In this document: positions 1 through 11,072 of the stretch, one piece after another
Numbering within the stretch: the first letter of the stretch is position 1
Layout of the letters: the number at the start of each line of letters is the position of its first letter
NCBI RefSeq assembly: GCF_029407905.1
Contig: NC_073637.1
Span: 49,848,501 to 49,912,500, forward strand
Direction of reading: 5' to 3'
Length of the DNA stretch: 64,000 bases
Origin: Bubalus kerabau
Lineage: Eukaryota > Chordata > Mammalia > Artiodactyla > Bovidae
Made by a program: the position numbers and the translations under genes
Notes under the pieces: generated by a model
What the model saw: the letters and a program-made list of their open reading frames with translations, nothing else
The model's database searches: none
Told to the model about the DNA's origin: nothing

Positions 1-1376
1 GACCTTATGTATTTGATTTGGTTTCATATTCATAGGGCCTGGCAGAGGTAAAACTGGCCTGTGGAAATCACTGAAGTATCTGGGTGAACAGATTATGAAT
101 GAATGAAAGAAAATGACAATTGTAGAATTCTGGTGATTCTCTGCAGGGCTTTCAAGTTTTTCTATAGTAACTGGTTTTTGTAGACATCATATTTGATAGA
201 AAATTATTCCAGTTCATCAGAAAGCATAATCTTTATTTTGGCCAGGTTTAATTGTTCCCTGATATGGAACTGAAAGTTTTTGATGTGATTTTGGTTAGAG
301 ATTCTGTTAAATGTTCCTTTCTAGGAAGGATGGAAGATTTTACCCATCATGCTTATTAATTAACTCAAAGTTTAAGTTGATTGACTTCTAGTATAATTTA
401 TTTGGATATTTTAGATTGTTATTTATATTTTATCTTATAAAGTACTTTCTGTATTTTATAATAAATACAGAATACTTTATAATAAAAATATTTTCTGTTA
501 TGGAAGTTAAATCCTTTATTGCTTTTAGCCTTTGGACAAAGTTAGGTTTTCATTTTTTTTTTAATGCCAGACACTTAAATAGTATTTTGTTCATTGTAGA
601 TTACACATAGTCTGTTTTGCTTTTTCAGATTGCCCATACTGAAATAATAAATGATAGTAAGGAAAAAAAAATTTATTCCTTTCAGGTATTTTCAGCAGAC
701 AGGAAATCTGTTTACTGTCCTGCAAGTTGGAATTCTTTACTAAGATTTGCCCATTCTGAGAAGATACAAACTTCAGAAAGCTAGGAGATGGTTCTAAAGA
801 CTGCTGACCTATTCCAAGAACAACACTGATTGTGTAGGTCACATCAGGGAAGTTATTTATAAGCATTTAGACCCAGAGTATGTCAGTGTTAGGGAGGTGT
901 AGAAGAATTTGGTAATTTCAGATTCTGCTGGTTAGTTTGTTTCTGCCCCTTAGGGCATAATTTATAGAAGACTTTTCATTTACCCACTGATAAAAAGGAT
1001 AAAGTAACCTGGCTGGCACAAGTTCATAAGTAGTCGTAAATTAGGGGGTCAAGCTATAAAGAATAAGTCTTAACTCTGATAGGGCACTTGGATGCTTCTC
1101 CGTTGAACTGCTCACTTTATCTTTTCTCTCATTTCTTTACTGTGGAGATCCTTCCAATTAGGGCTTAAGTTTCTCTTTATGCTTTTGTAAATAAAAGGTT
1201 CATTCTTGGATCTGTATTTCTCAGTGTACCCAGTTTTTAGCAACACAAGGAGTCTTAAAGAAGGAGACTTGTGGTTTAATCATTTGAGTTCATTGCAGTC
1301 ACCTGAGGTGTTAGAACAGAGACAAAGGCTGGTCCATGCTACCTCATTAAAAACTAGAATGAAGTAGGATGTTAGG
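1..1376. other. EIF3H intron 1, 5' part of window; no gene seen
   Basis: AT-rich intronic sequence upstream of EIF3H exon 2. Short reading frames occur on both strands (for example 416-610 + and 591-866 -), but none shows a recognisable protein, splice context or codon bias. No promoter or CpG island is visible. It contains a local AT-rich partial self-repeat around 440-495 (tttataataaa-type words). I see nothing else to annotate. Confidence 0.6.
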
Positions 1377-1511
1377 CGGAGAAGGCAATGGCACCCCACT
1401 CAAGTACTCTTGCCTGGCAAATCCCATGGACGGGGGAGCCTGGTGGGCTGCCGTCTCTGGGGTTGCACAGAGTCGGACACAACTGAAGGGACTTAGCAGC
1501 AGCAGCAGCAG
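1377..1511 (+). mobile_element. Bov-A2 SINE, one monomer with (CAG)n tail
   Basis: The segment begins with the Bov-A monomer start (ggagaaggcaatggcacccc) and runs through the block that ends in gagtcggacacaactgaa and a short CAG-repeat tail at about 1495-1511. Bov-A2 normally has two monomers joined by a tttcactttcac linker; only the 3' monomer is present here. It sits against an older hAT-like element. Confidence 0.85.
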
Positions 1512-1690
1512 AATGTCAGAATCACCTGGAGAATATGAAAATGAAAATAGAAACCACCCCCCCCCAAAAAAGAAATCCCACATCCCCCCAAACCCTAAAA
1601 TACAGGATAAGGAGCCCCAGGCCAGGTTAATTACCTCTGATTTTCAGAGATTGGGTTTCAGGCATCTGTATTTTTTAAGATACTGATGGC
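1512..1690. mobile_element. MER5-like hAT DNA transposon fragment
   Basis: The words agaatcacctggagaa and, further on, ttttcagagattgggt and gcatctgtatttttta match the layout of MER5-type non-autonomous hAT elements, with a C-rich low-complexity patch in the middle (1555-1595). The match is diverged and made from memory, so the family name is tentative. Confidence 0.5.
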
Positions 1691-2369
1691 TGTAATATGT
1701 CACCAGAGTAAAGACCTCTCTTCACTTATTAAAAAAAACTCCCCTGGTCATTTTGATAAGCTAGGAACAAATGATATAGAGCTCCTGAGCATGTGGGATC
1801 ATTTGTGACACTTATAAACAAAATAGAGGAGTGTGCTTTTGTTTGGAGAGCTATTAAACTCCCCATGTATCTTGTTTTTAAGAATAGGGAGCATGACATC
1901 AATAAGCAGGGTTAATTAAAAGTCTGTCAGCACTGTTTTGTGGACAGAAGCATAGGGGGAGAGAAAATGAAAGGCCAGTAAGCAGGACTAGAACAGGACT
2001 TGTGTGGTGGAACATTCCCATCTTGTGGCTTAGTGAGGACAGTGCCGCTGAAGTACAGAGCTGAGCCTCTCTATCTTAGTTACGGAAGAATTGACACAAC
2101 CAGTGGCAGTTGTTCATGCTATTAGACTTCTCATGATTAGGGCACAAAAAATGTGAGCACCAGCACCATTCCCTCAGTCTTTTTGCTGCCTGTCCCTGTA
2201 AACCCTTCTCTGAACTTTTTACTCCATGTAGTAACCCTGTTTCTACAACTTTGTTATGGAGACTTCTTCTGGAGCTGTTGCCACCACATTCTGTTTCAGC
2301 CCTGTTACAAAAAACCTTTTTGAAGCCTCAAGTTACTCAGTTATTGTGAAGTAATTAAATATACCTTGG
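1691..2369. other. Intron 1 sequence, nothing recognised
   Basis: Unique-looking intronic DNA. No reading frame of note, no recognised repeat, and no strong splice-site pair. Confidence 0.5.
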
Positions 2370-2560
2370 TGTCGGAAGTCAGATCTCACCTCCCTGCTCT
2401 AATGAATCTGTGTCAGATTATCTGTTTCCTCCTCTGTAAAATGGGACAATAATATTACTGACTCTATAGAGTGATTGTGAGGATTTAATGAGTAACTGCA
2501 TTTGAGGCACTTAGTGGAGTGCTTTTGACAAAAGTGATAGACTGGTATTTACCATTCATT
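2370..2560 (+). repeat. MIR SINE (ancient)
   Basis: The order of words fits the MIR core: a cagattatctgtttcctcc-type stretch, then ctgtaaaatgggacaataat, then gtgaggatttaatgagt. MIR is an ancient tRNA-derived mammalian SINE, and this copy is diverged as expected. Confidence 0.75.
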
Positions 2561-3989
2561 CCTTTAGCAAATACATTTTTAGTATCTAGAGCATGAGCAG
2601 TACATGGATTCTGTCTTACTCATAAATACCGATAATCTATGGAATGTTTTTCTAGATCCAGTAAGTTCTTCATTATTTGTATAGAATAGCAGAAGCCTAT
2701 GTGTCCGTGGGTTGCTTCTGTTCAGGAATTTTCTTCTGACATCTAAATGTCCTCTGAAGTTTGTAATGCAATTCCACTACTTTTTTTTGAACTAAAGAAT
2801 TGAGATGTTAATGTGTATGCGGGAAATAGGAAGGCTATAAAATGTCAAAATGAAGAATGAGTTTGCTTAGTTTTGTTAAAACTTTTTTGTTTTCTGAATG
2901 CTTTATTATATTTGACTTTATTAAATTGGCAAGATCATAAATGTTAGAATTGGAAATTATTTTAATGATCACCAGGCCTTTCCTATGGCTTTCTGTTTTG
3001 GTCACCCAGAAATGCTAGAGAGAATTCATCCTTAAAATGGACACCCTCTTTCCTGAAACTCACCTGTGGTCCTTACTTTGCTTTTCAAAGTAAGACACAT
3101 CCTCTGCTGCCTCACTGTTTGGACAGTGCTCTTTGTGATTGTCCCCAGCCTGTAGAGAGAGTTAATTCATTGAACTGGCTCTCATCACAGGGTTTTAAAC
3201 TTTCTCTCTTATAATTAGTCTTTTAGGGGGTACACTTATTCATGTTGATTGTCTTTAGCCAATGAAGTTAAACCACTGCTTTTTCCATTACTCAGGTGAA
3301 TACTGTTACTGGTAACTTTTCTCTTGGTCATTGTAGAGAACTGGCTGTAGCAGGTCAGTGATGCAGAAAAGAGCGAGGTAATAATTTCTCTTACTTGGAG
3401 GACTGCGCTTCTGTGCATACTGTATAAATTGCACTGATTCTTGGGGCAGGCATACCAGGCTGCCGTGCTGTTCCATTACGTTGCTCCCAACCCCTTCACA
3501 GTTTACTTCGTTTAAAGTAAGACGGTGTTTCAGTATAAGCTATTTTTGAACTATGCTAATTCGTTTTTAAAGATAATAATTGTTTTTTCTCACTTCTATT
3601 TTCTTTATAAAGGGAAATAAGGTTATTTTGGTCTGGCTTTTGGTGAAACTGTGCTGGGCCCTAGTCATCAATACTCTGTTTCCCACATGTAGGAATCAGC
3701 TGTTAGGAATCAGTTGGTGCAAAGATATACACTAAGCTCAGATATCTTCTAGCATCTCTCATTTACTTTGATTTCAGCTGTGGTTCATTAATAGGGTTCA
3801 GTATCCAGGAAACTAGGTAACCTGGGCAAGCTGATAGGTGTGTTTGTAATAACTCTTTATCAGTTTTGTTTATCCCGTCTTGGTCACCGATGTTTCTTTT
3901 ATTTTTTAATTGTGAAAATGGTTGTTGGTAGAGTTAAGTTGAATGGGAATTAAACAGTTGTTTTCTTTTTATTGATAAAGTCAATAATA
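2561..3989. other. Intron 1 sequence, nothing recognised
   Basis: Unique-looking intronic DNA with moderate AT bias. A 60-codon reading frame on the minus strand (3236-3418) has no recognisable features. Confidence 0.5.
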
Positions 3990-4180
3990 CTGATTATTGA
4001 GCATTATTTCAGGGCAGAGCCTGTGTGAAATCTTTACTGTACATTTTTCTCATTTTTAATAGTCTTAAGTAATGCTGTGAAACGGTTCCATTTTGCAAGT
4101 CAGAAATCTAGGACTTGGGAAGATTAAATAGTTTTCCCAAGGTCACAGCTAATAAATGCTAGAGCTGGAAACCATTCTTC
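3990..4180 (-). repeat. MIR SINE (ancient), reverse orientation
   Basis: The words cccaaggtcacagctaataa and tgctagagctggaaacca are the reverse complement of the MIR tRNA-proximal and core region. Diverged copy. Confidence 0.7.
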
Positions 4181-4489
4181 CTCTTCCTGCATGACCCCTA
4201 GAGCCTGTTTTTGTGCCTTTCAAGAAACGGAGAGGTCTTTTATCCAGAAATGTGTAAGGCTTATGCGCGTTCTCCACTTCACAGAGTTGAAGGTCTGCCA
4301 GTCTAGTTGGTGTCCTTCTGTGTTGAGCTCTTCCCTGCTGACTGCTTGCTGTTCTTAGAAAGTCTGGATCTTAAACTGGTGTAAAGTCTTTCTGAATCCA
4401 TTCATCACAGAGTCTTTGCTTCATGTCTGTTCCTAACTCATGGTTTTAATAATTAAGCTGCTGATATGAGAATCATCTTGTTAAAATAT

Positions 4490-4715
4490 GCCCATAAGCT
4501 TTGGAGTTTAAATCTTGGTTCTGCCATTTCCTGGATGTGTGATCTTTATCCATTTACTCAACTTTTCTTTGCTTCAGCTTTCTTATTTGTAAAATGAGTA
4601 TAATATAGTGCTTTCTCCTAAGGTAGTTATGAGGATTACATGATTGATAATACAGGTATAATAATTAGAATACTGCCTGGTACATGATGTTCAATAATTG
4701 TAACCTGTATTATTA
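4490..4715 (+). repeat. MIR SINE (ancient)
   Basis: Reads as a near full-length MIR: ttggttctgccatttcctgg, then tcttatttgtaaaatgagta, then gttatgaggattacatgat, then an actgcctggtacatgatgtt-type end. It lies close to two other MIR fragments in opposite orientation, which is ordinary for intronic DNA. Confidence 0.75.
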
Positions 4716-4899
4716 ACTGGTTACTGATGATTTATTTCTATCAAAAATAACTTGTTTTAAATTAAACACTAATCAGTAAAACTCTAATTCCCATTTTGTT
4801 ATTACACTTATTTTTCCCTCTGATAGCTTGCCATTGTATTTTAGACTGTATTGCTCTTTAGTCTCAGGCCATGTCCTTGTACTGAATAATACAGACTAC

Positions 4900-4995
4900 T
4901 ACTGTTAATAATACTATGTGCCAAGCACTGTTCAAAGCCCATTAATATATTAAGAGTCTCATGTTGTAGGAATTATTATTGATTATGACTGTTAC
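4900..4995 (-). repeat. MIR-type fragment, reverse orientation
   Basis: The words actatgtgccaagcactgtt and cattaatatattaagagtct fit the reverse complement of the MIR 3' region. Short and diverged. Confidence 0.55.
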
Positions 4996-5497
4996 TGTGA
5001 ACTTTTAATTGCCTATTCAGTCATGCAGTGTACCTCTTCATTTTAATGGGAATACTAAAGGAGAGAGTAAATAGAAGAGCTGGCTATTCCAATTAGAGGT
5101 TATTTGGTATATCCTTATTGTTGAGAAAAATTAGGTAGTGCTGGTGACTGGGCTGTCGTTATGTTCTCTGTTACCAAGCAAGTTCTTGGATACATGTTCC
5201 TGTTGTTGCTTCCTCTTGATTAATGAGATGCTCTGTCCAGGAATCGTCTTGCGGTGTTGAGAGTATGTCAGAGGGTTCTGTATTTAGATATTCAGATAAT
5301 TGATATCTTTATCTCTGTGTTTTACTGATATTTTTATCTTTTGTGGCAGGATATTGCTGTTAACAAAGGTTAACGGGGTCACTTTCTCTGTAATAGTCTC
5401 AGGTTGAAGTGGTAATGTTAGATTCAACTGAAGGAATTCTTGGATGCCAGACCTTTACGCATCTTTGACTTAAAGATTGTTAGTGTTCTACATGGAC

Positions 5498-5804
5498 TTT
5501 TTTAGAATATAATTTTATTTGCTTATTTTTAATTTATTTTTGGCTGTGCTGGGTCTTTGTTGCTGCATGGACTTTTCTCTAGTTGTGGTGAGTGGGGGTT
5601 ACTCTCTAGTTGTGGTATGGGAGCTTCTCTTTGCAGTGGCTTCTTCTGTTGCAGAGTACAGGCTTTAGGGCACACAGGCTTCAGTAGTTGTGGCTCTCCA
5701 GCTTAGTTGCTCCATGGCATGTGGGCTCTTTCTGGATCAGGGATCGAACCTCGGTCTCCTGCATTGGCAGGCATATTCTTTACCAGTGAACCACCAGGGA
5801 AGCC
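5498..5804 (-). mobile_element. CHR-type tRNA-derived SINE with target duplication
   Basis: Read on the minus strand, the element starts with the tRNA-like head (ggcttccctggtggttcact) and ends in the A-rich tail, which appears here as T-rich sequence at about 5500-5540. The body words ggctgtgctgggtctttgtt and ttgcagtggcttcttctgtt are typical of the CHR family of whales and ruminants. A 9 bp target duplication, tacatggac, flanks it (5489-5497 and 5805-5813). Confidence 0.85.
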
Positions 5805-6029
5805 TACATGGACATTTTTGACACATCTTCAGATTCCAAGAGTTTCAGGTGTACTTTTAGACTATGTAAGATTTTTTTTTATGTAAGGGTAAAGGAAATG
5901 GTTTGTAAGAAATTTGGTTAGTTCTGTCATATAACTGTGGGTTCATCAGTATAGTTTTATTTTTTCTTTGAAATAAAGGAAGTGTAAACTATAAGAGTGA
6001 TATTTAAACTTCTATTTTTTTTCTTTTAG

Positions 6030-6186
6030 GTGGTATTAAAGATTATCAAACATTACCAGGAAGAAGGGCAAGGAACTGAGGTGGTTCAAGGAGTGCTTTT
6101 GGGCCTTGTTGTAGAAGATCGACTTGAGATTACCAACTGCTTTCCTTTCCCTCAGCACACTGAAGATGATGCTGACTTTGATGAAG
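6030..6186 (+). CDS. EIF3H: EIF3H exon 2 (start of MPN domain)
   Basis: This exon codes for about residues 45-97 of eIF3h (numbering from the human protein of 352 residues). It opens in phase 0 with [10 protein letters not shown] and ends after DADFDE with one base of the next Val codon. The acceptor is tttcttttag before 6030 and the donor is aag/gtaagg after 6186. eIF3h is one of the two MPN-domain subunits (with eIF3f) in the octameric core of eIF3, which binds the 40S ribosomal subunit in the cytoplasm during translation initiation. The segment [20 protein letters not shown] is the typical first part of an MPN fold. Where active JAMM proteases carry a catalytic Glu before the GLMLG-like strand, this protein appears to have Val (VVQG), in line with eIF3h being a non-catalytic family member. 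A frame runs on past 6186 to 6215, but that is intron read-through. Identity is very secure. Confidence 0.97.
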
Positions 6187-6659
6187 GTAAGGGTACTCAC
6201 ACAAATGGTTATTGATCCAGTGTTCACCATAACCTTTCATAATTGTTACCAGGAGTTCATCAGAGTAACCTAGTTCTCAGTCTCTTGAAAAAGATTCTAC
6301 AGATTCTCTGAAATGAAGTTATATTATCAAAAACTTGATTAGTTTGGCCTTTAGTTATTCAGGATTTGTGATTCTGATAATTTGGACAGGAGCTGTGCTG
6401 ATTTCTCATTGTGAAAGCAGCTTACCAATTACAGTCTGAAGGACAGAAATCGTCGCTATGTCCCACACCCATCTCCTTCTGTAGTTTTTTGACTTACTGT
6501 TTAAGAAGAGATGAGTTGTCTACTTGAGAAAGAAGATACTCTTTAAGCATTTCAGAATGTTTATGCTGCAGGTGTAATTGCTTTGTTAGCAAAGGCCAAT
6601 AGTAGTTAAAAAGATCCTACCAAAGGCCAAGGTCAGCATCCTAAAGGATTTTTAAAAAA

Positions 6660-7560
6660 AAATCTAGTTGAAAATTAGGTTGTCTGAATTCTCACATTCT
6701 TGTCAGCATTTGTTGTCTTGTTGATGATGGCCGTTCCGACCGGTGTGAGGCAGTCTTTCATTGTGGTTTTGATTTACATTTTCTTAGTATTAGTGATGTT
6801 GAGACCCTCTTCATATGCTTGTTGGCTGCTTTTATGTCTTCTTTAGAAGGTGAAATGTCTTTTCAAGTCCTTTGCTAATTTCTTGGGTTTTGTTGAAGGA
6901 GTTCTTTATATATTCTGCATATTTACTCCATATAGTTTGCAGGTATTATGTCACACTTTTGGTGTTTCTTTTGTTGCACAGAAGCTTTAATACAATTCAA
7001 CTTGTCTATTTTTGGTTTTGTTTCCTATCCTTATGGTGTAATCTCCAAGCAGTCATTGCCAAGACCAGTGTTTTGAAGGTTCTAGTATTACAAAGCTTCT
7101 TCCATGTGTTTTCCTCTAGGAATTGTAGGCTAGTGCTGTACTCTTTTGATATTGTTGCTTTGTAATATGTTTTGGAATCAAGAAGTGTGAGTCTCCAAAT
7201 TTGTTTTTCTTTCTCAACATTATTTTGGCTATTTAGGGTCCTTTGAGATTCCATAAGAATTTTAAATAGTTTTTTTTCCTATTTCTGCAAGAAAAAAAAA
7301 AAGAAATGCCATTGGTATTTTGATAGGGATTGTATTGAATCTGTAGATCACATCGGGTATTATGGACAGTGTAATGGTATTAAATCTTCCAGTTCATGAA
7401 TACTTGATGGATGTCTTTTCCTTTTGTTTTGTCTTTCAGCAGTGTTTTGTAATTTCCAGCATACAAGTGTTTTGCTGCATTGGTTAAGTTTGTTCCTAAG
7501 TATATTATTCTTTTTGATGCTATTGTAAATGTGATTGTTTTTAAATTCCTTTCATTCATT
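6660..7560 (-). mobile_element. L1 LINE fragment (ORF2 end and 3' region), reverse orientation
   Basis: The plus strand reads as the reverse complement of the C-terminal end of L1 ORF2: gttgatgatggccgttccga, ggtgtgaggcagtctttcat, cattgtggttttgatttaca, gcacagaagctttaatacaa, then tttgatagggattgtattga and tattctttttgatgctattg. It is well diverged and no open frame of L1 ORF2 length survives. It is probably an older L1M-type copy. Confidence 0.85.
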
Positions 7561-7914
7561 GATCACTTTTAACTTTGGTAAAATGTTATCTCATTTGACT
7601 TCATGTCCTCATAGTACCTTGAACGTATAGTAACACAAAGTATATTCTTAATGAGGTTGATACCTTGATATTGCAGTTTGGTCTGCTCATCTTTTTTTAA
7701 TTGAAGTAGTACTTTTAGAAACTAACCAAGGCTGTTTTATTCTAGGCACTTAAGTATTTGAATTTTTAAAAAAATTTTTTTTTCATCTTAAGCCAGCCAG
7801 AGTCTCCCTGTTTCATTTGAACGGCTATAATATGCCTATTAAATGTGTGTAAAACACAAGATTATTGTTGGGATTTCTCTTCAGTCTTTTCTGGTAGTAT
7901 TTGGATATCTCTCT
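7561..7914. other. Intron 2 sequence, nothing recognised
   Basis: AT-rich sequence between an L1 fragment and BovB-derived pieces. I see nothing to annotate in it. Confidence 0.45.
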
Positions 7915-7963
7915 TCCCATAGAGTCAGACACGACTGAGTGACTGAACTTAACTGAACTGATA
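7915..7963 (+). mobile_element. Short BovB/Bov-A 3'-end stub
   Basis: The text gagtcagacacgactgagtg followed by actgaacttaactgaactga is the extreme 3' end shared by BovB and Bov-A elements. Only about 45 bases are present. It lies just 60 bases upstream of a longer BovB copy and may be a separate insertion or part of a rearranged one. Confidence 0.65.
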
Positions 7964-8026
7964 GGCTTCTTAGTTAGGCTTCTTTAGTTTTGACAGATAT
8001 TTTTAATCCTTTATTAATAGATTTCA

Positions 8027-8776
8027 GGAACTAAAAAGCCTCTTGATGAAAGTGAAAGAGGAGAGTGAAAAAGTTGGCTTAAAGCTCAACATTCAGAAAA
8101 CTAAGATCATGGCATCTGGTCCCCTCACTTCATGGGCAATAGATGGGGGAACAGTGGAAACAGTGTCAGACTTTATTTTTCTGGGCTCCAAAATCACTGC
8201 AGATGGTGACTGCAGCCATGAAATTAAAAGACGCTTACTCCTTGGAAGGAAAGTTATGACCAACCTAGATAGCATATTCAAAAGCAGACACATTACTTTG
8301 CCAACAAAGGTCCGTCTAGTGAAGGCTATGGTTTTTCCTGTGGTCATGTATGGATGTGAGAATTGGACTGTGAAGAAAGCTGAGCGCCGAAGAATTGATG
8401 CTTTTCAACTGTGGTGTTGGAGAAGACTCTTGAGAGTCCCTTGGACTACAAGGAGATCTAACCAGTCCATCCTAAAGGAGACCAGTCCTGGGTGTTCATT
8501 GGAAGGACTGATGCTGAGGCTGGAACTCCAATACTTTGGCCACCTGAAGCGAAGAGTTGACTCATTGGAAAAGACTCTGATGCTGGGAGGGATTGGGAAC
8601 AGGAGGGGAAGGGGACGACAGAGGATGAGGTTGGCTGGATGGCATCACCGACTCAATGCACATGCGTTTGGGTGAACTCCGGGAGTTGGTGATGGACAGG
8701 GAGGCCTGGCGTGTTGTGATTCATGGGGTCGCAAAGAGTGTCGGATATGACTGAGCGACTGAACTGACTGAACTGA
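8027..8776 (+). mobile_element. BovB (RTE-type) LINE, 5'-truncated, with an open 3' coding part
   Basis: This is the 3' 750 bases of a BovB retrotransposon. A single open frame (8043-8675, 210 codons) covers the C-terminal end of its reverse-transcriptase protein, from KVKEESEKVGLKLNIQKTKI through TLPTKVRLVKAMVFPVVMYG to SLEKTLMLGGIG. The reverse-transcriptase palm with the YADD box would lie upstream and is absent, so the copy cannot be active. After the frame comes the BovB 3' UTR (ctccgggagttggtgatgga) and the repeated actga tail. BovB supplies the machinery that moves Bov-tA and Bov-A2 SINEs, whose 3' ends copy this tail. The frame shows several substitutions but no stop, which suggests moderate age. 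Confidence 0.93.
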
Positions 8777-9018
8777 TTCCCATATTCATCACCCTATCTA
8801 GAGATGCACAGTTACAATTCAGTAATAACTATTTTAGATTGGAAGACCATGGCTTGCTAGCATACTTTCTTTGATTTATAAGTGAGCCTAAGAGGTTCAT
8901 TTGAAGTGACTTATTCAGTTTCTCTGTTAGTGACACAGTTGGGAACAGAATCCATTCCTGGATAGTTTATATTGTCTTGTGGTTTTCTCAAGTAGTTAAT
9001 TTTGTTTTATAAAATCCT

Positions 9019-9289
9019 CAGTTTATTTGTTAATGAATTCTTCTTGGCTGCACTGGGTCTTCATTGCTGTGTGTGAGCTTTCTCTAGTTACACAGAGTGG
9101 GGGACTCTGTGGTTGTAGTGTGCGGGCTGCTCATTGTGGTGGCTTCTCTTGTTGCAGAGCATGGGTTCTAGAGCACAGGCTCAGTGGTTGTGACCTCATG
9201 GCATGTGGAATCTTACCAGACCAGGGATTGTACCTGTGTTCCCTGCATTGGCAGGCGAATTCTTAACCCCTGGACCACTAGGGAAGTCC
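9019..9289 (-). mobile_element. CHR-type tRNA-derived SINE, reverse orientation
   Basis: The same body as the copy at 5498-5804: tggctgcactgggtcttcat, tggtggcttctcttgttgca, and at the right end the reverse complement of the tRNA-like head (ctggaccactagggaagtcc). A weak flanking duplication resembling taaaatcct/taaaattct is present. Confidence 0.82.
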
Positions 9290-10002
9290 TAAAATTCTTA
9301 ATTTGGAATGTGAGCAAGAAATAAGGTTTAGTGCAATTATGGTAGATGAACCAACCAAAGATCTTGATCATTGGATGCTAACTTCTCTTATGGACTTGAG
9401 ATAATTGGCCTGTGTGCCTTTTCATTAACATATGCTTTAAGAAGCTCATTTAAAAATAACACTGAGGTAACAACAGACTTCAATTTAGCATTAAATAATA
9501 AAAACTATTACAGGACATTGTTTGCTGTGTATTAAATGTGCATTTTCTATAATCATTTACTCTGCATAGTTGAAGGCTTTATTCATTCCATTTTCCAGGT
9601 GAGGAAAGCTAATTTGGAAACTAGTAGGACTTGCCATTTTTCTTACATATGTGAAAAATCTAAGACAGTGCCCAGTATTTCTTCTTGAGTTTTAGATTCT
9701 CTCATTTAATCTGTTTATTTATCTTAATGGACATTAGTATGCAGTCACCATTAGATTTTTATCAAACTTGATAAAAAGGCTAATTTTTTCCGTTACAGTT
9801 CTGCATGTTTATTATTTTAAATCATGCTAAAGGCCTATTGTTTTGCTTACTGCTTTTCTGTTGTTTTATGGTTGCTAAAACTAATATTTGTTCAGGGCAG
9901 GATCTTTTGCTCTAACTTTCACCCTAAGGAAGTAAAGCACTCACCAAACATTTAATAATTTTAATGATTACATATTTTGAATTGCGTTAAATTGTGTTGT
10001 TG

Positions 10003-10026
10003 TTTTTTTTTTTTTTTTTTTTTTTT
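10003..10026. repeat. Poly(T) run, 24 bases
   Basis: Homopolymer of 24 T following ttgttg. It could be the tail of a minus-strand retroelement, but the following sequence is not recognised. Likely to vary in length. Confidence 0.8.
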
Positions 10027-10090
10027 GGTTTGTTATTGTGCCCAGTGTAAACTAGAGATTCTGTGATCTGTGGGCCTGCTTTTTGCATAT

Positions 10091-10390
10091 GAAATTTTTT
10101 TTGAACTTTTTGTTTTGTATTGGACTATAGCCAACAGAGGATGAGAAGGCTGGATGGCATCACCGACTTGATGGACGTGAGCCTGAGTGAACTCCGGGAG
10201 TTGGTGATGGACAGGGAGGCCTGGTGTGCTGCGTTCATGGGTCGCAAAGAGTCGGACACGACTGAGCGACTGAACTGAACTGATAGCCGATTAACAATGT
10301 TGTAATAGTTTCAAGGGGACAGTAAATGGACTCATCCATACATATACATGTATGCATTCTCCCCCAGACTCCCCTGCCATCCTGGTTGTA
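10091..10390 (-). mobile_element. Ruminant L1 3' UTR fragment, interrupted by BovB
   Basis: The plus strand reads as the reverse complement of the ruminant L1 3' end: T-rich tail, cttttt and gttttgtattggactatagc, then after the BovB insertion cgattaacaatgttgtaata, catccatacatatacatgta and tctcccccagactcccctgc. The second copy at 20930-21218 has the same order without interruption, so this copy was split by a later insertion at 10133-10282. Confidence 0.75.
10133..10282 (+). mobile_element. BovB 3'-end insertion nested in the L1 fragment
   Basis: This is the last 150 bases of BovB (acagaggatgagaaggctgg, ctccgggagttggtgatgga, gagtcggacacgactgagcg, actga tail). It sits inside the L1 3' UTR and is flanked by the 6-base repeat atagcc (10127-10132 and 10283-10288), which is part of the L1 consensus at that point. 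It is therefore a clean, strongly 5'-truncated retrotransposition event. Confidence 0.88.
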
Positions 10391-10394
10391 ATGT

Positions 10395-10555
10395 TTCTTT
10401 GGAACACTGCCGTGCCCATTCACTTGTGTATTTTCTGTGGCTGTGTTCCTGCTACAGCGGCTTAGTTGAGTAGTTGTGACAGAGATCATACAGGTACCTG
10501 GCCTGAATTTTTTTTTTTTACTGTCTGGTTCTTTAAGAAAAACTGACCATTTCTT
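10395..10555 (-). mobile_element. hAT-type (MER1-like) DNA transposon fragment
   Basis: The words ggaacactgccgtgcccatt, tttctgtggctgtgttcctg, gcggcttagttgagtagttg and tgacagagatcatac resemble the reverse complement of a common mammalian hAT-Charlie element of the MER1 group. Named from memory; the family is uncertain. Confidence 0.5.
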
Positions 10556-10856
10556 TTTTATATATATCTTTTTCTTATTCTTTTCCCACTCATAACATTA
10601 GATAGTTCTTTTTATCATGAATTGATGGCTTTTTGTTTATTTCTTTTAGATGTTGCCCTTGACGCTGACAATCAGTCTAGACTGTTTGTGGGCACAATAA
10701 TGAAAATGCTGGTATTATCGGGTATTTGTTTTGCTGGTGCACCTAGAAGTATCAGAATGGTAGTTTTGCTTTAATTTCACTGCATTTTTCCTTTTAAAAA
10801 AAAAAACAACCCACACATTGAATTACTGATATTTGGGAGAACTGTTTGTAGATAAT

Positions 10857-11072
10857 GGACTTCCTTGATGACTCAATGGTAAAGAATTTGCGTGCAATGC
10901 AGGACACACAGGGAATGCTGTTTTGATCCCTGCATAGGGAAGATCCCCTGGAGGAGGAAGTGGCAACCCACTTCAGTGTTCTTGCCTAAAAAATCCTATG
11001 GACAGAGGAAGCTGGCGGGTTACAGTCCGTGGGGTTGCAAAGAGTCAATCACACACACTTTGACTGAGCTCA
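10857..11072 (+). mobile_element. Bov-tA SINE
   Basis: It carries the tRNA-like head (cttccttgatgactcaatgg, taaagaatttgcgtgcaatg), then gaagatcccctggaggagga, then the Bov-A part (acccacttcagtgttcttgc, tccgtggggttgcaaagagt). The tail has decayed to a CA-rich run. Well-diverged copy. Confidence 0.88.

Noticed and set aside
6187..6215. Extension of the EIF3H frame beyond 6186
   Set aside because: The frame runs on by chance into the intron; a consensus gtaagg donor and the phase match with exon 3 place the exon end at 6186.
6036..6230. 64-codon frame on the minus strand over exon 2
   Set aside because: Antisense shadow of the real EIF3H exon.
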